NCBI RefSeq assembly: GCF_910586915.1
Contig: NZ_CAJULN010000004.1
Coordinates: 62,001 to 126,000, forward strand
Reading direction: 5' to 3'
Length of the DNA: 64,000 nt
From: an uncultured Bacteroides sp.
GTDB lineage: Bacteria > Bacteroidota > Bacteroidia > Bacteroidales > Bacteroidaceae
Position numbers and translations under genes: made by a program
Part shown: piece by piece, positions 31,630-39,613 of the stretch
Layout: the number at the start of each line of letters is the position of its first letter
Numbering within the stretch: position 1 is the stretch's first letter
The notes under the pieces: model-generated
What the model was told of the DNA's origin: nothing
Seen by the model: the letters and a program-made list of their open reading frames with translations, nothing else
The model's database searches: none

Positions 31630-32148
31630 TTATTCGGGTCTCTCACCAAGCGTTTTGAGTACTCCGTGAAGTGTGTTACCACCTGATTGAAGAGCAGAAA
31701 TAACATTCTTCGCCGGAGATTGCAGCAATGCAACGATGTCAGCGATAACTTCATTCTTACTCTTGATTGCAACGAGAGCATCCAATTGGTCTGCACCAAT
31801 GTAGAAGCTTTCTTCTGCATATGCAGCTTTCAGTCCGGGAATACCGTCTTTTGCTTTGTCTTTGATCAGTTTGGCCGGTACGTTTGCAGTGTTGCAGAAC
31901 ATAATAGCGGTAGTACCTTTCAAAGAGCCGTACAGAGGAGAGAAATCTTCTTCCAGGCTTTCGAGAGCCTTGTGAAGCAATGTGTTTTTAACCACCATCA
32001 ATTTGATGTCCGATTTAAAACAATCTCTTCTCAATGCGCTGGTAGCGGCAGCATTCATAGCTGTAACGTCTACCAAATAGAAATGACCGTATTCCTTTAC
32101 TGTAGCAGCAATCTGTGCTATAATCGAATTTTTATCTTCCTTTCTCAT
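31630..32148 (-). CDS. rplJ: 50S ribosomal protein L10
   Basis: 172 residues. L10 is the base of the L7/L12 stalk. The N-terminal rRNA-binding part has MRKEDKNSIIAQIAATVKEY and the DIKLMVVKNTLLHKALESLE segment. The C-terminal helix that binds L12 dimers follows ADIVALLQSPAKNVISALQS. Only 15 bases separate it from rplA, too few for the long L10 leader seen in enterobacteria. Confidence 0.97.
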   Translation of the reverse strand: MRKEDKNSIIAQIAATVKEYGHFYLVDVTAMNAAATSALRRDCFKSDIKLMVVKNTLLHKALESLEEDFSPLYGSLKGTTAIMFCNTANVPAKLIKDKAKDGIPGLKAAYAEESFYIGADQLDALVAIKSKNEVIADIVALLQSPAKNVISALQSGGNTLHGVLKTLGERPE

Positions 32149-32163
32149 GATTAGTCTGTTTTA

Positions 32164-32862
32164 TTAGATTTCTTCCACTGATTTCGGGTCAATCTTAATA
32201 CCCGCACTCATTGTACTTGAAAGATAAATACTCTTAATATATGTACCCTTTGCTGCTGTCGGTTTCAGTTTGTTGAGCGTAGAGATGAACTCTTTCGCGT
32301 TGTCGCGAATCTGCTCAGGACTGAATGAAACCTTACCGATAGAAGTATGAACGATACCGCTCTTGTCAACTTTAAAGTCAATCTTACCTTGTTTTACTTC
32401 TTTTACAGCTTTAGCAACATCCATAGTTACAGTACCACTCTTAGGGTTCGGCATCAATCCGCGAGGACCGAGTACACGACCGAGTGCACCAATTTTACCC
32501 ATGATAGACGGCATAGTGATAATCACATCGATATCAGTCCATCCACCTTTGATCTTTTCAATATATTCGTCAAGACCAACATAGTCAGCGCCAGCTTCTT
32601 TTGCAGCAGCTTCAGCATCCGGTGTACAGAGCACCAACACACGTACTTGTTTACCAGTACCGTGAGGAAGTGAAACGACACCTCTCACCATCTGGTTGGC
32701 TTTACGCGGGTCAACGCCTAAACGTACATCGATATCCAGTGAAGCATCGAACTTGGTGAAAGTGATTTCCTTTACCAAAGATGCAGCTTCTTTCAGTGAG
32801 TATGCTTTCCCTGCTTCAATTTTTTCTGCAGCTAACTTTTGATTTTTTGTCAGTTTACCCAT
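32164..32862 (-). CDS. rplA: 50S ribosomal protein L1
   Basis: 232 residues. L1 forms the mobile stalk that releases E-site tRNA. Typical stretches are FDASLDIDVRLGVDPRKANQ, VSLPHGTGKQVRVLVL, LGPRGLMPNPKSGTVTMDVA and GTYIKSIYLSSTMSAGIKID. It follows rplK by 15 bases, and in many bacteria L1 represses this pair. Confidence 0.98.
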   Translation of the reverse strand: MGKLTKNQKLAAEKIEAGKAYSLKEAASLVKEITFTKFDASLDIDVRLGVDPRKANQMVRGVVSLPHGTGKQVRVLVLCTPDAEAAAKEAGADYVGLDEYIEKIKGGWTDIDVIITMPSIMGKIGALGRVLGPRGLMPNPKSGTVTMDVAKAVKEVKQGKIDFKVDKSGIVHTSIGKVSFSPEQIRDNAKEFISTLNKLKPTAAKGTYIKSIYLSSTMSAGIKIDPKSVEEI

Positions 32863-32877
32863 TACAATTGAAGTTTA

Positions 32878-33321
32878 TTAGTTATTAACCGGGAACTCCC
32901 CTTTTACAGCGATACCCATACTTCTGGCTGTACCTGCAACCATTCTCATGGCAGCTTCCACAGTAAAACAGTTCAAGTCCACCAATTTGTCCTGAGCAAT
33001 CGTACGAACCTGTTCCCAAGTAATCTCGGCAACTTTCTTACGGTTAGGCTCAGCAGAACCGCTCTTTACCTTAGTCAATTCAAGCAATTGAATAGCAACG
33101 GGAGGAGTCTTGATTACAAAATCGAAAGACTTATCTGCGTAGTAAGTAATGATAACAGGCAAAATCTTACCTGCCTTGTCTTGGGTTCTGGCATTGAATT
33201 GCTTGCAAAATTCCATAATATTGATACCTTTGGAACCCAAAGCAGGTCCTACCGGGGGTGATGGATTTGCAGCGCCTCCTTTAATCTGTAATTTGATTAG
33301 TCCAGCAACTTCTTTAGCCAT
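32878..33321 (-). CDS. rplK: 50S ribosomal protein L11
   Basis: 147 residues. L11 binds the GTPase-associated centre of 23S rRNA. It starts MAKEVAGLIKLQIKGGAANP, with the proline-rich PSPPVGPALGSKGINIMEFC motif near residue 22-41 and the C-terminal RMVAGTARSMGIAVKGEFPV. It follows nusG by 61 bases. Confidence 0.98.
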   Translation of the reverse strand: MAKEVAGLIKLQIKGGAANPSPPVGPALGSKGINIMEFCKQFNARTQDKAGKILPVIITYYADKSFDFVIKTPPVAIQLLELTKVKSGSAEPNRKKVAEITWEQVRTIAQDKLVDLNCFTVEAAMRMVAGTARSMGIAVKGEFPVNN

Positions 33322-33382
33322 TTTTTTATTGATTTATATATAAACATTAAACGAAGAACAACAACAGCGTAACAATTCCGCG

Positions 33383-33931
33383 TTATTCCTTTTCCACTTG
33401 CATAAAACCTAATTCAAGCGGCGTTTTGCGCCCGAATATCTTTACCATGACTTTCAGTTTCTTTTTTTCACTGTTCACTTCTTCAATGATGCCACTGAAT
33501 CCGCTAAAAGGTCCAAAAGTAACTTTTACAGTTTCGCCAACTACGTAAGGGATATTGAGTTCTTCACCCGTCTCCTGCAGTTCGTCCACTGTACCAAGTA
33601 TACGATTCACTTCTGATTGTCTGAGGGGTACCGGTTTTTCGGAACCGCCCAAAAAGCCTATCACATTGGGAGTGTTGCGTAAGTGGTGAGAAACCTCACC
33701 TACCAAAGCAGCCTCCACCAAAACGTAACCAGGGAGATAACTTCTCTCCTTCACAATTTTTTTACCATTGCGAACCTGGTAAACCTTTTCAGTAGGAATC
33801 AATACCTGAGATACATATTCGCCGAGGTCGCTGTTTTTAATGTCAGCTTCAAGGTATTCCTTCACCTTAGCTTCTTTTCCGCTAATAGCACGCAACACGT
33901 ACCATTTCTTCTCCATCTCAGCCATTTTCAA
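33383..33931 (-). CDS. nusG: Transcription antitermination/pausing factor NusG
   Basis: 182 residues from the first ATG; the ATG ending at 33925 (MAEMEKKWYVLRAISGKEAK) is also possible. The NGN domain binds polymerase (KWYVLRAISGKEAKVKEYL) and the C-terminal KOW domain is in VGETVKVTFGPFSGFSGIIE. It sits between secE and rplK as in most bacteria. It is the housekeeping NusG rather than a capsule-locus UpxY paralogue, judged by context. Confidence 0.96.
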   Translation of the reverse strand: MKMAEMEKKWYVLRAISGKEAKVKEYLEADIKNSDLGEYVSQVLIPTEKVYQVRNGKKIVKERSYLPGYVLVEAALVGEVSHHLRNTPNVIGFLGGSEKPVPLRQSEVNRILGTVDELQETGEELNIPYVVGETVKVTFGPFSGFSGIIEEVNSEKKKLKVMVKIFGRKTPLELGFMQVEKE

Positions 33932-33940
33932 CTCCTAATT

Positions 33941-34132
33941 TTAATGTGGATAAACGATTTTTTCCATGAAGTTCTGGAAACAGACATCCATACCCCATAC
34001 TACCAATGCAATAAGCAGGGAAGCATATAAAACAACTACTGCACTGTTAGCAAGTTCGGAATACGTAGGCCACGATACTTTATGTACAAGTTCGTCGTAA
34101 GATTCTTTAATATAAGCTATTATCTTTTTCAT
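33941..34132 (-). CDS. secE: Protein translocase subunit SecE
   Basis: 63 residues from the ATG ending at 34132 (MKKIIAYIKESYDELVHKVS). The longer frame to 34204 runs into the tRNA-Trp gene and was rejected. It shows the SecE pattern of an amphipathic helix with VSWPTYSEL followed by one membrane segment (SAVVVLYASLLIALVVWGMD). It stabilises SecY, encoded at 4188-5528. It lies 14 bases after tRNA-Trp. Confidence 0.95.
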   Translation of the reverse strand: MKKIIAYIKESYDELVHKVSWPTYSELANSAVVVLYASLLIALVVWGMDVCFQNFMEKIVYPH

Positions 34133-34146
34133 TTCAATAATATTAG

Positions 34147-34219
34147 CACGGGAGGAGAGGCTCGAACTCCCGACACCCGGTTTTGGAGACCGGCGCTCTA
34201 CCAACTGAGCTACTCCCGT
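34147..34219 (-). tRNA. tRNA-Trp (anticodon CCA)
   Basis: Full cloverleaf on the minus strand. The 7-bp acceptor stem is ACGGGAG with CTCCCGT and a G discriminator; the D arm is GTAGCTCAGTTGGTAGAGC, the anticodon loop is CTCCAAA and the T arm contains TTCGAGC. The 3' CCA is not encoded. It lies between tuf and secE and is probably processed from their transcript. Confidence 0.95.
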
Positions 34220-34227
34220 TTGTACAT

Positions 34228-34260
34228 AATCAGTTCCCGATAGAAAACCGGGAACTGATT
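34228..34260 (-). other. Stem-loop between tuf and tRNA-Trp
   Basis: Perfect 12-base arms (34228-34239 AATCAGTTCCCG and 34249-34260) enclose 9 bases. It starts 12 bases after the tuf stop. No U-tract follows, so it may be a processing site or a leaky terminator separating tuf mRNA from secE-nusG. Confidence 0.6.
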
Positions 34261-34272
34261 AAATATTGTGTA

Positions 34273-35457
34273 TTAGTCAAGAATTTCAGTAATCTGACCA
34301 GCACCTACTGTACGTCCACCTTCGCGGATAGCGAAACGAAGACCCGTATTCAATGCTACCGGGTAGATCAATTCTACTGTGATAGTTACGTTATCACCCG
34401 GCATTACCATTTCAGTTCCTTCCGGCAAAGTGATTTCACCTGTACAGTCCATTGTACGCAGGTAGAACTGAGGACGGTATTTGTTGTGGAACGGAGTGTG
34501 ACGACCACCTTCTTCTTTCTTCAAGATATAAACCTCAGCTTTGAATCTTGAGTGCGGTTTAATCTGACCCGGTTTACAAAGAACCATACCACGTTTGATT
34601 TCGTTCTTGTCGATACCACGGAGCAACAGACCTACGTTGTCACCAGCTTCACCCTGATCCAGCAATTTGCGGAACATTTCAACACCAGTTACAACTGATT
34701 TCTTGTCTTCACCCAAACCGAGGATTTCAACTTCGTCACCTACATGGATAACACCTGTTTCGATACGACCTGTTGCTACAGTACCACGACCTGTGATAGA
34801 GAACACGTCTTCAACCGGCATCAAGAAAGGTTTATCAACATCGCGCGGAGGCAGCGGAATCCAAGTATCAACAGCTTCCATCAACTCCATTACTTTTTCC
34901 TCCCACTTTTCTACGCCGTTCAATGCGCCAAGAGCAGAACCCTGAATAATCGGAGTATTGTCACCATCGAATTCATAGAATGAAAGAAGTTCTCTCATTT
35001 CCATTTCAACGAGCTCCAACATTTCAGCATCGTCTACCATATCGCACTTATTCAAGAATACAACCAAGCGAGGAACGTTTACCTGACGAGCCAACAGGAT
35101 GTGTTCGCGAGTCTGAGGCATCGGACCGTCAGTTGCAGCACAAACAATAATAGCACCGTCCATCTGAGCAGCACCGGTTACCATGTTCTTTACGTAGTCG
35201 GCGTGTCCCGGACAGTCAACGTGTGCGTAGTGACGGTTAGCTGTTTCGTATTCAACGTGTGAAGTATTGATAGTGATACCTCTTTCTTTTTCTTCAGGAG
35301 CGTTGTCGATAGAATCGAAAGAACGCAATTCAGAAAGACCTTTTTTTGCCAACACTGTAGTGATAGCAGCAGTCAACGTTGTCTTACCGTGGTCTACGTG
35401 ACCGATTGTACCAATGTTTACGTGCGGTTTGGTACGTTCAAATTTCTCTTTAGCCAT
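34273..35457 (-). CDS. tuf: Elongation factor Tu
   Basis: 394 residues. EF-Tu delivers aminoacyl-tRNA to the ribosome. G motifs are visible: GHVDHGKTTLTAA (G1), RGITINTSHVEY (G2), DCPGHADYVKNM (G3) and NKCDMVDDAE (G4). Domains 2 and 3 include FSITGRGTVATGRIETGVI and the C-terminal RFAIREGGRTVGAGQITEIL. It is the only tuf gene in the window and lies outside the str operon, behind four tRNA genes. Confidence 0.98.
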   Translation of the reverse strand: MAKEKFERTKPHVNIGTIGHVDHGKTTLTAAITTVLAKKGLSELRSFDSIDNAPEEKERGITINTSHVEYETANRHYAHVDCPGHADYVKNMVTGAAQMDGAIIVCAATDGPMPQTREHILLARQVNVPRLVVFLNKCDMVDDAEMLELVEMEMRELLSFYEFDGDNTPIIQGSALGALNGVEKWEEKVMELMEAVDTWIPLPPRDVDKPFLMPVEDVFSITGRGTVATGRIETGVIHVGDEVEILGLGEDKKSVVTGVEMFRKLLDQGEAGDNVGLLLRGIDKNEIKRGMVLCKPGQIKPHSRFKAEVYILKKEEGGRHTPFHNKYRPQFYLRTMDCTGEITLPEGTEMVMPGDNVTITVELIYPVALNTGLRFAIREGGRTVGAGQITEILD

Positions 35458-35506
35458 AGCTTTACTTGTTATTTATTTGATTAATAATCAGCATTTACAT
35501 CTTGTG

Positions 35507-35578
<72 letters not shown>

Positions 35579-35588
35579 AAGAAAAGAG

Positions 35589-35661
35589 AGCGGAAGACGG
35601 GGCTCAAACCCGCGACCCTCAGCTTGGAAGGCTAATGCTCTATCAACTGAGCTACTTCCGC
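35589..35661 (-). tRNA. tRNA-Gly (anticodon TCC)
   Basis: On the minus strand the acceptor arms are GCGGAAG with CTTCCGC, the anticodon arm is TTAGCCTTCCAAGCTGA and the T loop is TTTGAGC. No CCA is encoded. It lies 10 bases before tRNA-Thr(GGT). Confidence 0.95.
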
Positions 35662-35691
35662 ATTCTCACCAAAGCAATCATTACTTTGTCG

Positions 35692-35774
35692 TGGGCAAAG
35701 ATGGATTCGAACCACCGAAGGCGTAAGCCAGCAGATTTACAGTCTGCCCCATTTGGCCACTCTGGTATTTGCCC
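35692..35774 (-). tRNA. tRNA-Tyr (anticodon GTA)
   Basis: 83 bases with the long variable arm of a class II tRNA (GCTGGCTTACGCCTTC). The acceptor arms are GGGCAAA with TTTGCCC and the anticodon arm is CAGACTGTAAATCTG. No CCA is encoded. It is the second tRNA of the cluster. Confidence 0.95.
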
Positions 35775-35855
35775 CTGATTCATTAAATAAAAGAACGAAC
35801 ATCAAACAAAATCGCACCATCCGGTGTTGTTTCTATGATTTTACTCTTTTTCTTG

Positions 35856-35929
35856 AGCCTCTTGTCGGATTCGAACCAACGACCCCGAGATTACAAATCA
35901 CGTGCTCTGGCCAACTGAGCTAAAGAGGC
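35856..35929 (-). tRNA. tRNA-Thr (anticodon TGT)
   Basis: On the minus strand the acceptor arms are GCCTCTT with AAGAGGC, the anticodon arm is CGTGATTTGTAATCTCG and the T loop is TTCGAAT. No CCA is encoded. It is the first gene of the tRNA-tuf operon, about 50 bases downstream of the promoter. Confidence 0.95.
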
Positions 35930-35979
35930 ATTCTGGCTAAAATTTGCAACCGCCACGTATAATGTAAGCGAAACGGCTG

Positions 35980-36009
35980 CAAATTTAGTTATTTATTTCT
36001 TTTCCGCAA
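35980..36009 (-). promoter_or_regulatory. Promoter of the tRNA-tuf-secE-nusG-rpl-rpo cluster
   Basis: On the minus strand TAAATTTG (35980-35987) fits TAnnTTTG, and TTG (36007-36009) lies 19 bases upstream inside a TTTTTG run. Transcription would start near 35973, some 44 bases before the first tRNA. The GC-rich stretch right after the -7 box (GCAGCCG) resembles the discriminators of stable-RNA promoters, which is inference. Confidence 0.82.
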
Positions 36010-36026
36010 AAATATTTGCAGCTTTT

Positions 36027-36326
36027 TTATTTATCACGTTGTTTTTCCTTGTATTTCACCAGTTGTTTGCCGAGTGCATCCACATCCAGGTCGATAGCTT
36101 CCTCAAATGTATCGCATATTTTGCTTGCATAAAACTCCCCGTTCGGAACGAGAACTTTAATGCCTGCTTCTTTGTTTTCGGCTACTTCCGGCTTCACTAC
36201 CTTTAACGACACCTCTACTTTCTTTATATCTTCGTAATATTTCTCCAACTTAGACACTTTCTTCTGAATAAATGCTTGCAATTGCTCTGACGCATCAAAG
36301 TGAATTGATTGAATTCTAATATCCAT
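36027..36326 (-). CDS. hpf: Ribosome hibernation promoting factor (HPF/RaiA family)
   Basis: 99 residues from the ATG ending at 36326 (MDIRIQSIHFDASEQLQAFI); a longer frame overlaps the recombinase gene and was rejected. It is a short-type HPF: FIQKKVSKLEKYYEDIKKVE, then VLVPNGEFYASKICDTFEEA, then a conserved DALGKQLVKYKEK end. Such proteins bind idle 30S subunits and promote inactive 70S or 100S particles. It lies between a Xer-type recombinase and the tRNA-tuf promoter. Confidence 0.93.
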   Translation of the reverse strand: MDIRIQSIHFDASEQLQAFIQKKVSKLEKYYEDIKKVEVSLKVVKPEVAENKEAGIKVLVPNGEFYASKICDTFEEAIDLDVDALGKQLVKYKEKQRDK

Positions 36327-36342
36327 ACTTACCTCCTTTTTT

Positions 36343-37224
36343 TTAAGCTCTTGGATGAGCTTGTTTATACACTTTTTTAAGTTCCTCAAACGTAGTGTGC
36401 GTATAGATTTCGGTAGTCGTTATGCTCTCGTGCCCCAAAAGCTCTTTTACCGCGCCAAGTTCCGCTTCATTGTTCAGCATCGCAGTGGCAAAAGTATGCC
36501 TCAGCACGTGAGGACTCCTTTTCTTCAACGTCGCTACTTTTGATAGGTTCCGTTTCACTAAATTATAGACTAACCCCATATAAAGCCGTTCTCCGTTCTC
36601 TCTGACGAAAAAAGCGTCCGACTTCTTCGGAATCGTTTCGTTTCTTATATTCATATACTCAAGCAACAACGTCCGCAGTTCGTCGCCAAACGGAATCAGC
36701 CGTTGCTTGTTTCTTTTCCCGGTCACTTTGAGAAGAGAAGCCGAAAAATCCACATCCCCGTCGTTCAGGCCTATCAGTTCCGAATGCCTTATGCCGGTGA
36801 GATAAAACACCTCGATAATCAATCGGTCGCGACATCCTTTAAACCCTTCGCCAAAATCAGTTTCGTCCAGCAGCCTGTCCATTTCGGCCTCTTTCAGGAA
36901 CACCGGCAACGCTTTTTTATTTTTCGGTCCCTTTATTCTACACAAGGGGTCGACCGTTGCCACTCCTTGTTTCAAAAGATACCGATAGAACGCCCGGAGC
37001 GAACTTAGCTTACGGTTGACGGAAGTAGAAGTATATCCCTTATCCATTAATGAAACAATCCATTCACGAATTAGTTCCGCTTCGACCTCCAAAGGATTAA
37101 ATTTTCCGTACTCTTCTTGAGCAAACTCCTGTAATTGCCTGATGTCCTCGCCGTATGCGATAACGGTTTTGTCCGAGTAGTTCCGCTCATACCGGAGATA
37201 ATCAAGAAAAGATTCTATCAACAT
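36343..37224 (-). CDS. Tyrosine recombinase, XerC/XerD family
   Basis: 293 residues from the ATG ending at 37224 (MLIESFLDYLRYERNYSDKT); a few upstream codons are also open. The N-terminal SAM-like core-binding domain is followed by the catalytic domain with TGIRHSELIGL (first arginine), HVLRHTFATAML (HxxR), GHESITTTEIYTHTTFEEL (histidine and nucleophilic tyrosine). Length and motifs fit chromosome-dimer resolvases rather than conjugative-element integrases, and no att-like repeats flank it. XerC versus XerD cannot be decided here. Confidence 0.9.
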   Translation of the reverse strand: MLIESFLDYLRYERNYSDKTVIAYGEDIRQLQEFAQEEYGKFNPLEVEAELIREWIVSLMDKGYTSTSVNRKLSSLRAFYRYLLKQGVATVDPLCRIKGPKNKKALPVFLKEAEMDRLLDETDFGEGFKGCRDRLIIEVFYLTGIRHSELIGLNDGDVDFSASLLKVTGKRNKQRLIPFGDELRTLLLEYMNIRNETIPKKSDAFFVRENGERLYMGLVYNLVKRNLSKVATLKKRSPHVLRHTFATAMLNNEAELGAVKELLGHESITTTEIYTHTTFEELKKVYKQAHPRA

Positions 37225-37299
37225 AATTACGCTACATCTAAAATCGTGCAACGAATGTATGAAAAAGAATTCAATAATTCAAAGGAAATTACGAATTAT

Positions 37300-37491
37300 T
37301 TAGTCTTCTACTTGCTGAAGTTTCTGTACGTAAACCGCACGTTCTCTCTTAAGTCTGTTAGTTACAGACGGTTTGTCAAACTGCTGTCTGCTTCTCAGTT
37401 CTTTTACGATACCGGTTTTCTCAAATTTTCTCTTAAATTTCTTCAGCGCTTTTTCGATGTTTTCGCCTTCTTTTACAGGTACTACAATCAT
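37300..37491 (-). CDS. rpsU: 30S ribosomal protein S21
   Basis: 63 residues: MIVVPVKEGENIEKALKKFK, then KRKFEKTGIVKELRSRQQF and a basic helical tail (NRLKRERAVYVQKLQQVED). S21 sits on the 30S platform near the anti-Shine-Dalgarno end. In Bacteroidia S21 belongs to the group of proteins reported to hide the anti-SD sequence. It is the first gene of the rpsU-xer-hpf group and has its own promoter. Confidence 0.95.
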   Translation of the reverse strand: MIVVPVKEGENIEKALKKFKRKFEKTGIVKELRSRQQFDKPSVTNRLKRERAVYVQKLQQVED

Positions 37492-37546
37492 TTTGTTTCT
37501 ATTAAATATTTATGATTAAAAAATTTCTGCAGTCAAAATTGCGCCG

Positions 37547-37576
37547 CAAAAGTACACATACTTTCTTTATTCACAA
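37547..37576 (-). promoter_or_regulatory. Promoter of rpsU
   Basis: On the minus strand TACTTTTG (37547-37554) fits TAnnTTTG, with TTG (37574-37576) 19 bases upstream. Transcription would start near 37540, leaving a leader of about 50 bases. Confidence 0.8.
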
Positions 37577-37638
37577 AACTTTCGGCAAATATTTCTCAAA
37601 AACTATTCATAAACAAAGCGTTAAACGTAGAAAGTTAG

Positions 37639-37646
37639 TACCTTTG
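37639..37646 (+). promoter_or_regulatory. Probable -7 box of the aminopeptidase gene
   Basis: TACCTTTG fits TAnnTTTG and lies 37 bases before the start of the aminopeptidase gene. No clear TTG was found at the expected -33 position, so this is a weaker call than the rpsU promoter, which points the other way across the same spacer. Confidence 0.5.
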
Positions 37647-37682
37647 AGTCAATTAATATACTTACCATAATATAATGAACGT

Positions 37683-39464
37683 ATGAAACAGAACATCAAA
37701 GAAAGAGTGAATGCGTTGCGCGCGATATTGCGTGGCGGCAACATCCAGGCATTTATCATCCCCAGCACCGACCCTCACCTGAGCGAATATGTGGCTCCGC
37801 ACTGGATGTCGCGCGAATGGATTTCGGGCTTTACCGGTTCGGCGGGAACCGTGGCGGTGACAATGGACGACGCCGGATTATGGACCGACTCGCGCTACTT
37901 CCTGCAAGCCGGCGAGGAACTGAAGGACACTGGCATCGCTTTATATAAGGAGGGGCTGCCGGACACTCCGGGCCTCACCGACTTCCTCTGCCGTAATTTG
38001 CAGCCGGGCGATTCTGTCGGCATCGACGGAAAAATGTTTTCCGTGCAGCAGGTGGAGCAGATGAAGGAGGAGTTGGCTGCCCACCGGTTGCAGCTCGACA
38101 TCTTCGGCGACCCGTTGGAACGCATTTGGGAAGACCGGCCTTCCATCCCCGACGCTCCGGCTTTTGTCTACGACCTTTGCTATGCGGGAAAAACCTGCGC
38201 GGAGAAAATATCCGCCATCCGCGCCGAATTGAAAGGCAAGGGAGTAGACGCCTTATTCCTGTCGGCTCTGGACGAGATAGCATGGACACTCAATCTCAGA
38301 GGAAACGACGTACATTGCAATCCGGTCGTAGTCAGCTATTTGCTTATCACGCAGGAGGAGACGGTTTATTTCATCTCTCCGGAAAAGGTGACGCAGGAGG
38401 TTGCTTCTTATCTGAAAGAGCAGCAGATAGGCCTGCATGATTATGACAAGGTGGAGACTTTCTTGCAGGGCCTTTCCGGAAGGAGGATTCTTATCGACCC
38501 CCGAAAGACGAATTTCGCCGTTTACTCTGCCATCCGTCCGGAATGCACGATTGTCCGGGGCGAATCGCCGGTGGCACTGCTGAAGGCCATCCGCAACGAG
38601 CAGGAAATCGCCGGTCTGCGGGCTGCCATGCAACGCGACGGAGTGGCGCTTGTCAAATTCCTCCAATGGCTGGAAGGCGCGGTCGCGTCGGGCAAGGAGA
38701 CGGAGTTGAGCATTGACCAAAAGTTGCATGAATCCAGGGCTGCCCAACCTCTTTACATGGGCGAGAGTTTCGACACGATTGCGGGATACAAAGAGCATGG
38801 AGCCATCGTGCACTATTCGGCAACACCGGAAAGCGCTGCCGTGCTCCAGCCCAAAGGTTTCCTGCTTTTAGACTCCGGGGCACAGTATATGGACGGAACC
38901 ACCGACATCACGCGTACCATCGCACTGGGCGAACTCACCGAGGAAGAGAAAAGAGACTATACTCTCGTATTAAAGGGGCACATTGCGCTGGCAAGAGCCA
39001 AATTTCCTGCGGGTACCCGTGGCGTGCAGCTCGACGTGCTGGCGCGTATGCCGCTCTGGAGCCACGGGATGAACTACCTGCATGGCACCGGACATGGGGT
39101 AGGCCATTTCCTCAGCGTGCACGAAGGGCCGCAAAGTATCCGCATGAACGAGAATCCGGTGGTGCTGCAACCGGGTATGGTGACTTCCAACGAACCGGGC
39201 GTCTACAAAGCCGGCAGCCACGGGATACGCATCGAAAACCTGACACTGGTTTGCAAAGCGTGCGAAGGTATGTTTGGCGATTACCTCGCGTTTGAAACCC
39301 TTACGCTGTGTCCTATCTGCACGAAGGGAATCATCAGGAAGATGCTGGCCAATAAGGAAATCGAATGGCTGAACAGTTATCACCAGACGGTCTACGAACA
39401 ACTGTCTCCGAATCTTAGCGAAGAAGAAAAAAACTGGCTGCGAGAGGCTACTGCTTCCATTTAA
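37683..39464 (+). CDS. Xaa-Pro aminopeptidase (M24B, long XPNPEP-like form)
   Basis: 593 residues, the three-domain type found in Bacteroidetes and eukaryotic cytosolic aminopeptidase P: two creatinase-type N-terminal domains (ALRAILRGGNIQAFIIPSTD, SGFTGSAGTVAVTMDDAGLW) and a C-terminal pita-bread domain. Metal ligands are visible as aspartates in LLDSGAQYMDGTTDITRTI, histidine in HGTGHGVGHFLSVHEG, and glutamates in SNEPGVYKAGSHGIRIEN and LAFETLTLCPI. It removes an N-terminal residue before proline. There is no signal peptide, so it is cytoplasmic. It is GC-rich relative to the ribosomal cluster, as are many genes to its right. Confidence 0.93.
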   Translation: MKQNIKERVNALRAILRGGNIQAFIIPSTDPHLSEYVAPHWMSREWISGFTGSAGTVAVTMDDAGLWTDSRYFLQAGEELKDTGIALYKEGLPDTPGLTDFLCRNLQPGDSVGIDGKMFSVQQVEQMKEELAAHRLQLDIFGDPLERIWEDRPSIPDAPAFVYDLCYAGKTCAEKISAIRAELKGKGVDALFLSALDEIAWTLNLRGNDVHCNPVVVSYLLITQEETVYFISPEKVTQEVASYLKEQQIGLHDYDKVETFLQGLSGRRILIDPRKTNFAVYSAIRPECTIVRGESPVALLKAIRNEQEIAGLRAAMQRDGVALVKFLQWLEGAVASGKETELSIDQKLHESRAAQPLYMGESFDTIAGYKEHGAIVHYSATPESAAVLQPKGFLLLDSGAQYMDGTTDITRTIALGELTEEEKRDYTLVLKGHIALARAKFPAGTRGVQLDVLARMPLWSHGMNYLHGTGHGVGHFLSVHEGPQSIRMNENPVVLQPGMVTSNEPGVYKAGSHGIRIENLTLVCKACEGMFGDYLAFETLTLCPICTKGIIRKMLANKEIEWLNSYHQTVYEQLSPNLSEEEKNWLREATASI

Positions 39465-39473
39465 ACGAAACTT

Positions 39474-39565
39474 GTCTGAGACCCGGGTCTCAGCATCACC
39501 GACACCCGGGTGTCAGACTATCCGAGACCCGGGTCCCAGTGGCGCTGACACCCGGGTGTCAGCCA
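39474..39565. repeat. Array of four contiguous 23-bp palindromic units
   Basis: Four dyads are centred at 39484.5, 39507.5, 39530.5 and 39553.5, exactly 23 bases apart. Units 1 and 3 carry GAGACCCGGGTCTC (unit 3 with one change) and units 2 and 4 carry GACACCCGGGTGTC, so two forms alternate. The outer dyads extend to perfect 18-base palindromes (CTGAGACCCGGGTCTCAG; CTGACACCCGGGTGTCAG). The array lies between the aminopeptidase and carbonic-anhydrase-like genes, 9 bases after the stop of the first. No coding frame explains it. Confidence 0.9.
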
Positions 39566-39613
39566 ACATTCGGTCGCATCAATTAAAAATCTTTATCAGA
39601 AACAAATCATTTT

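Noticed and set aside
33383..33931. UpxY-type capsule antiterminator
   Set aside because: It lies between secE and rplK, the place of the housekeeping nusG, and no capsule genes follow.
34133..34204. Longer SecE start at 34204
   Set aside because: It would translate part of the tRNA-Trp gene.
36343..37224. Integrase of a mobile element
   Set aside because: The recombinase has XerC/D length and lies in a stable housekeeping context with no flanking att repeats or element genes.
39474..39565. CRISPR array
   Set aside because: Units are palindromes with no unique spacers of 30 bases or more and no cas genes nearby; the same holds for the arrays at 18351 and 58472.
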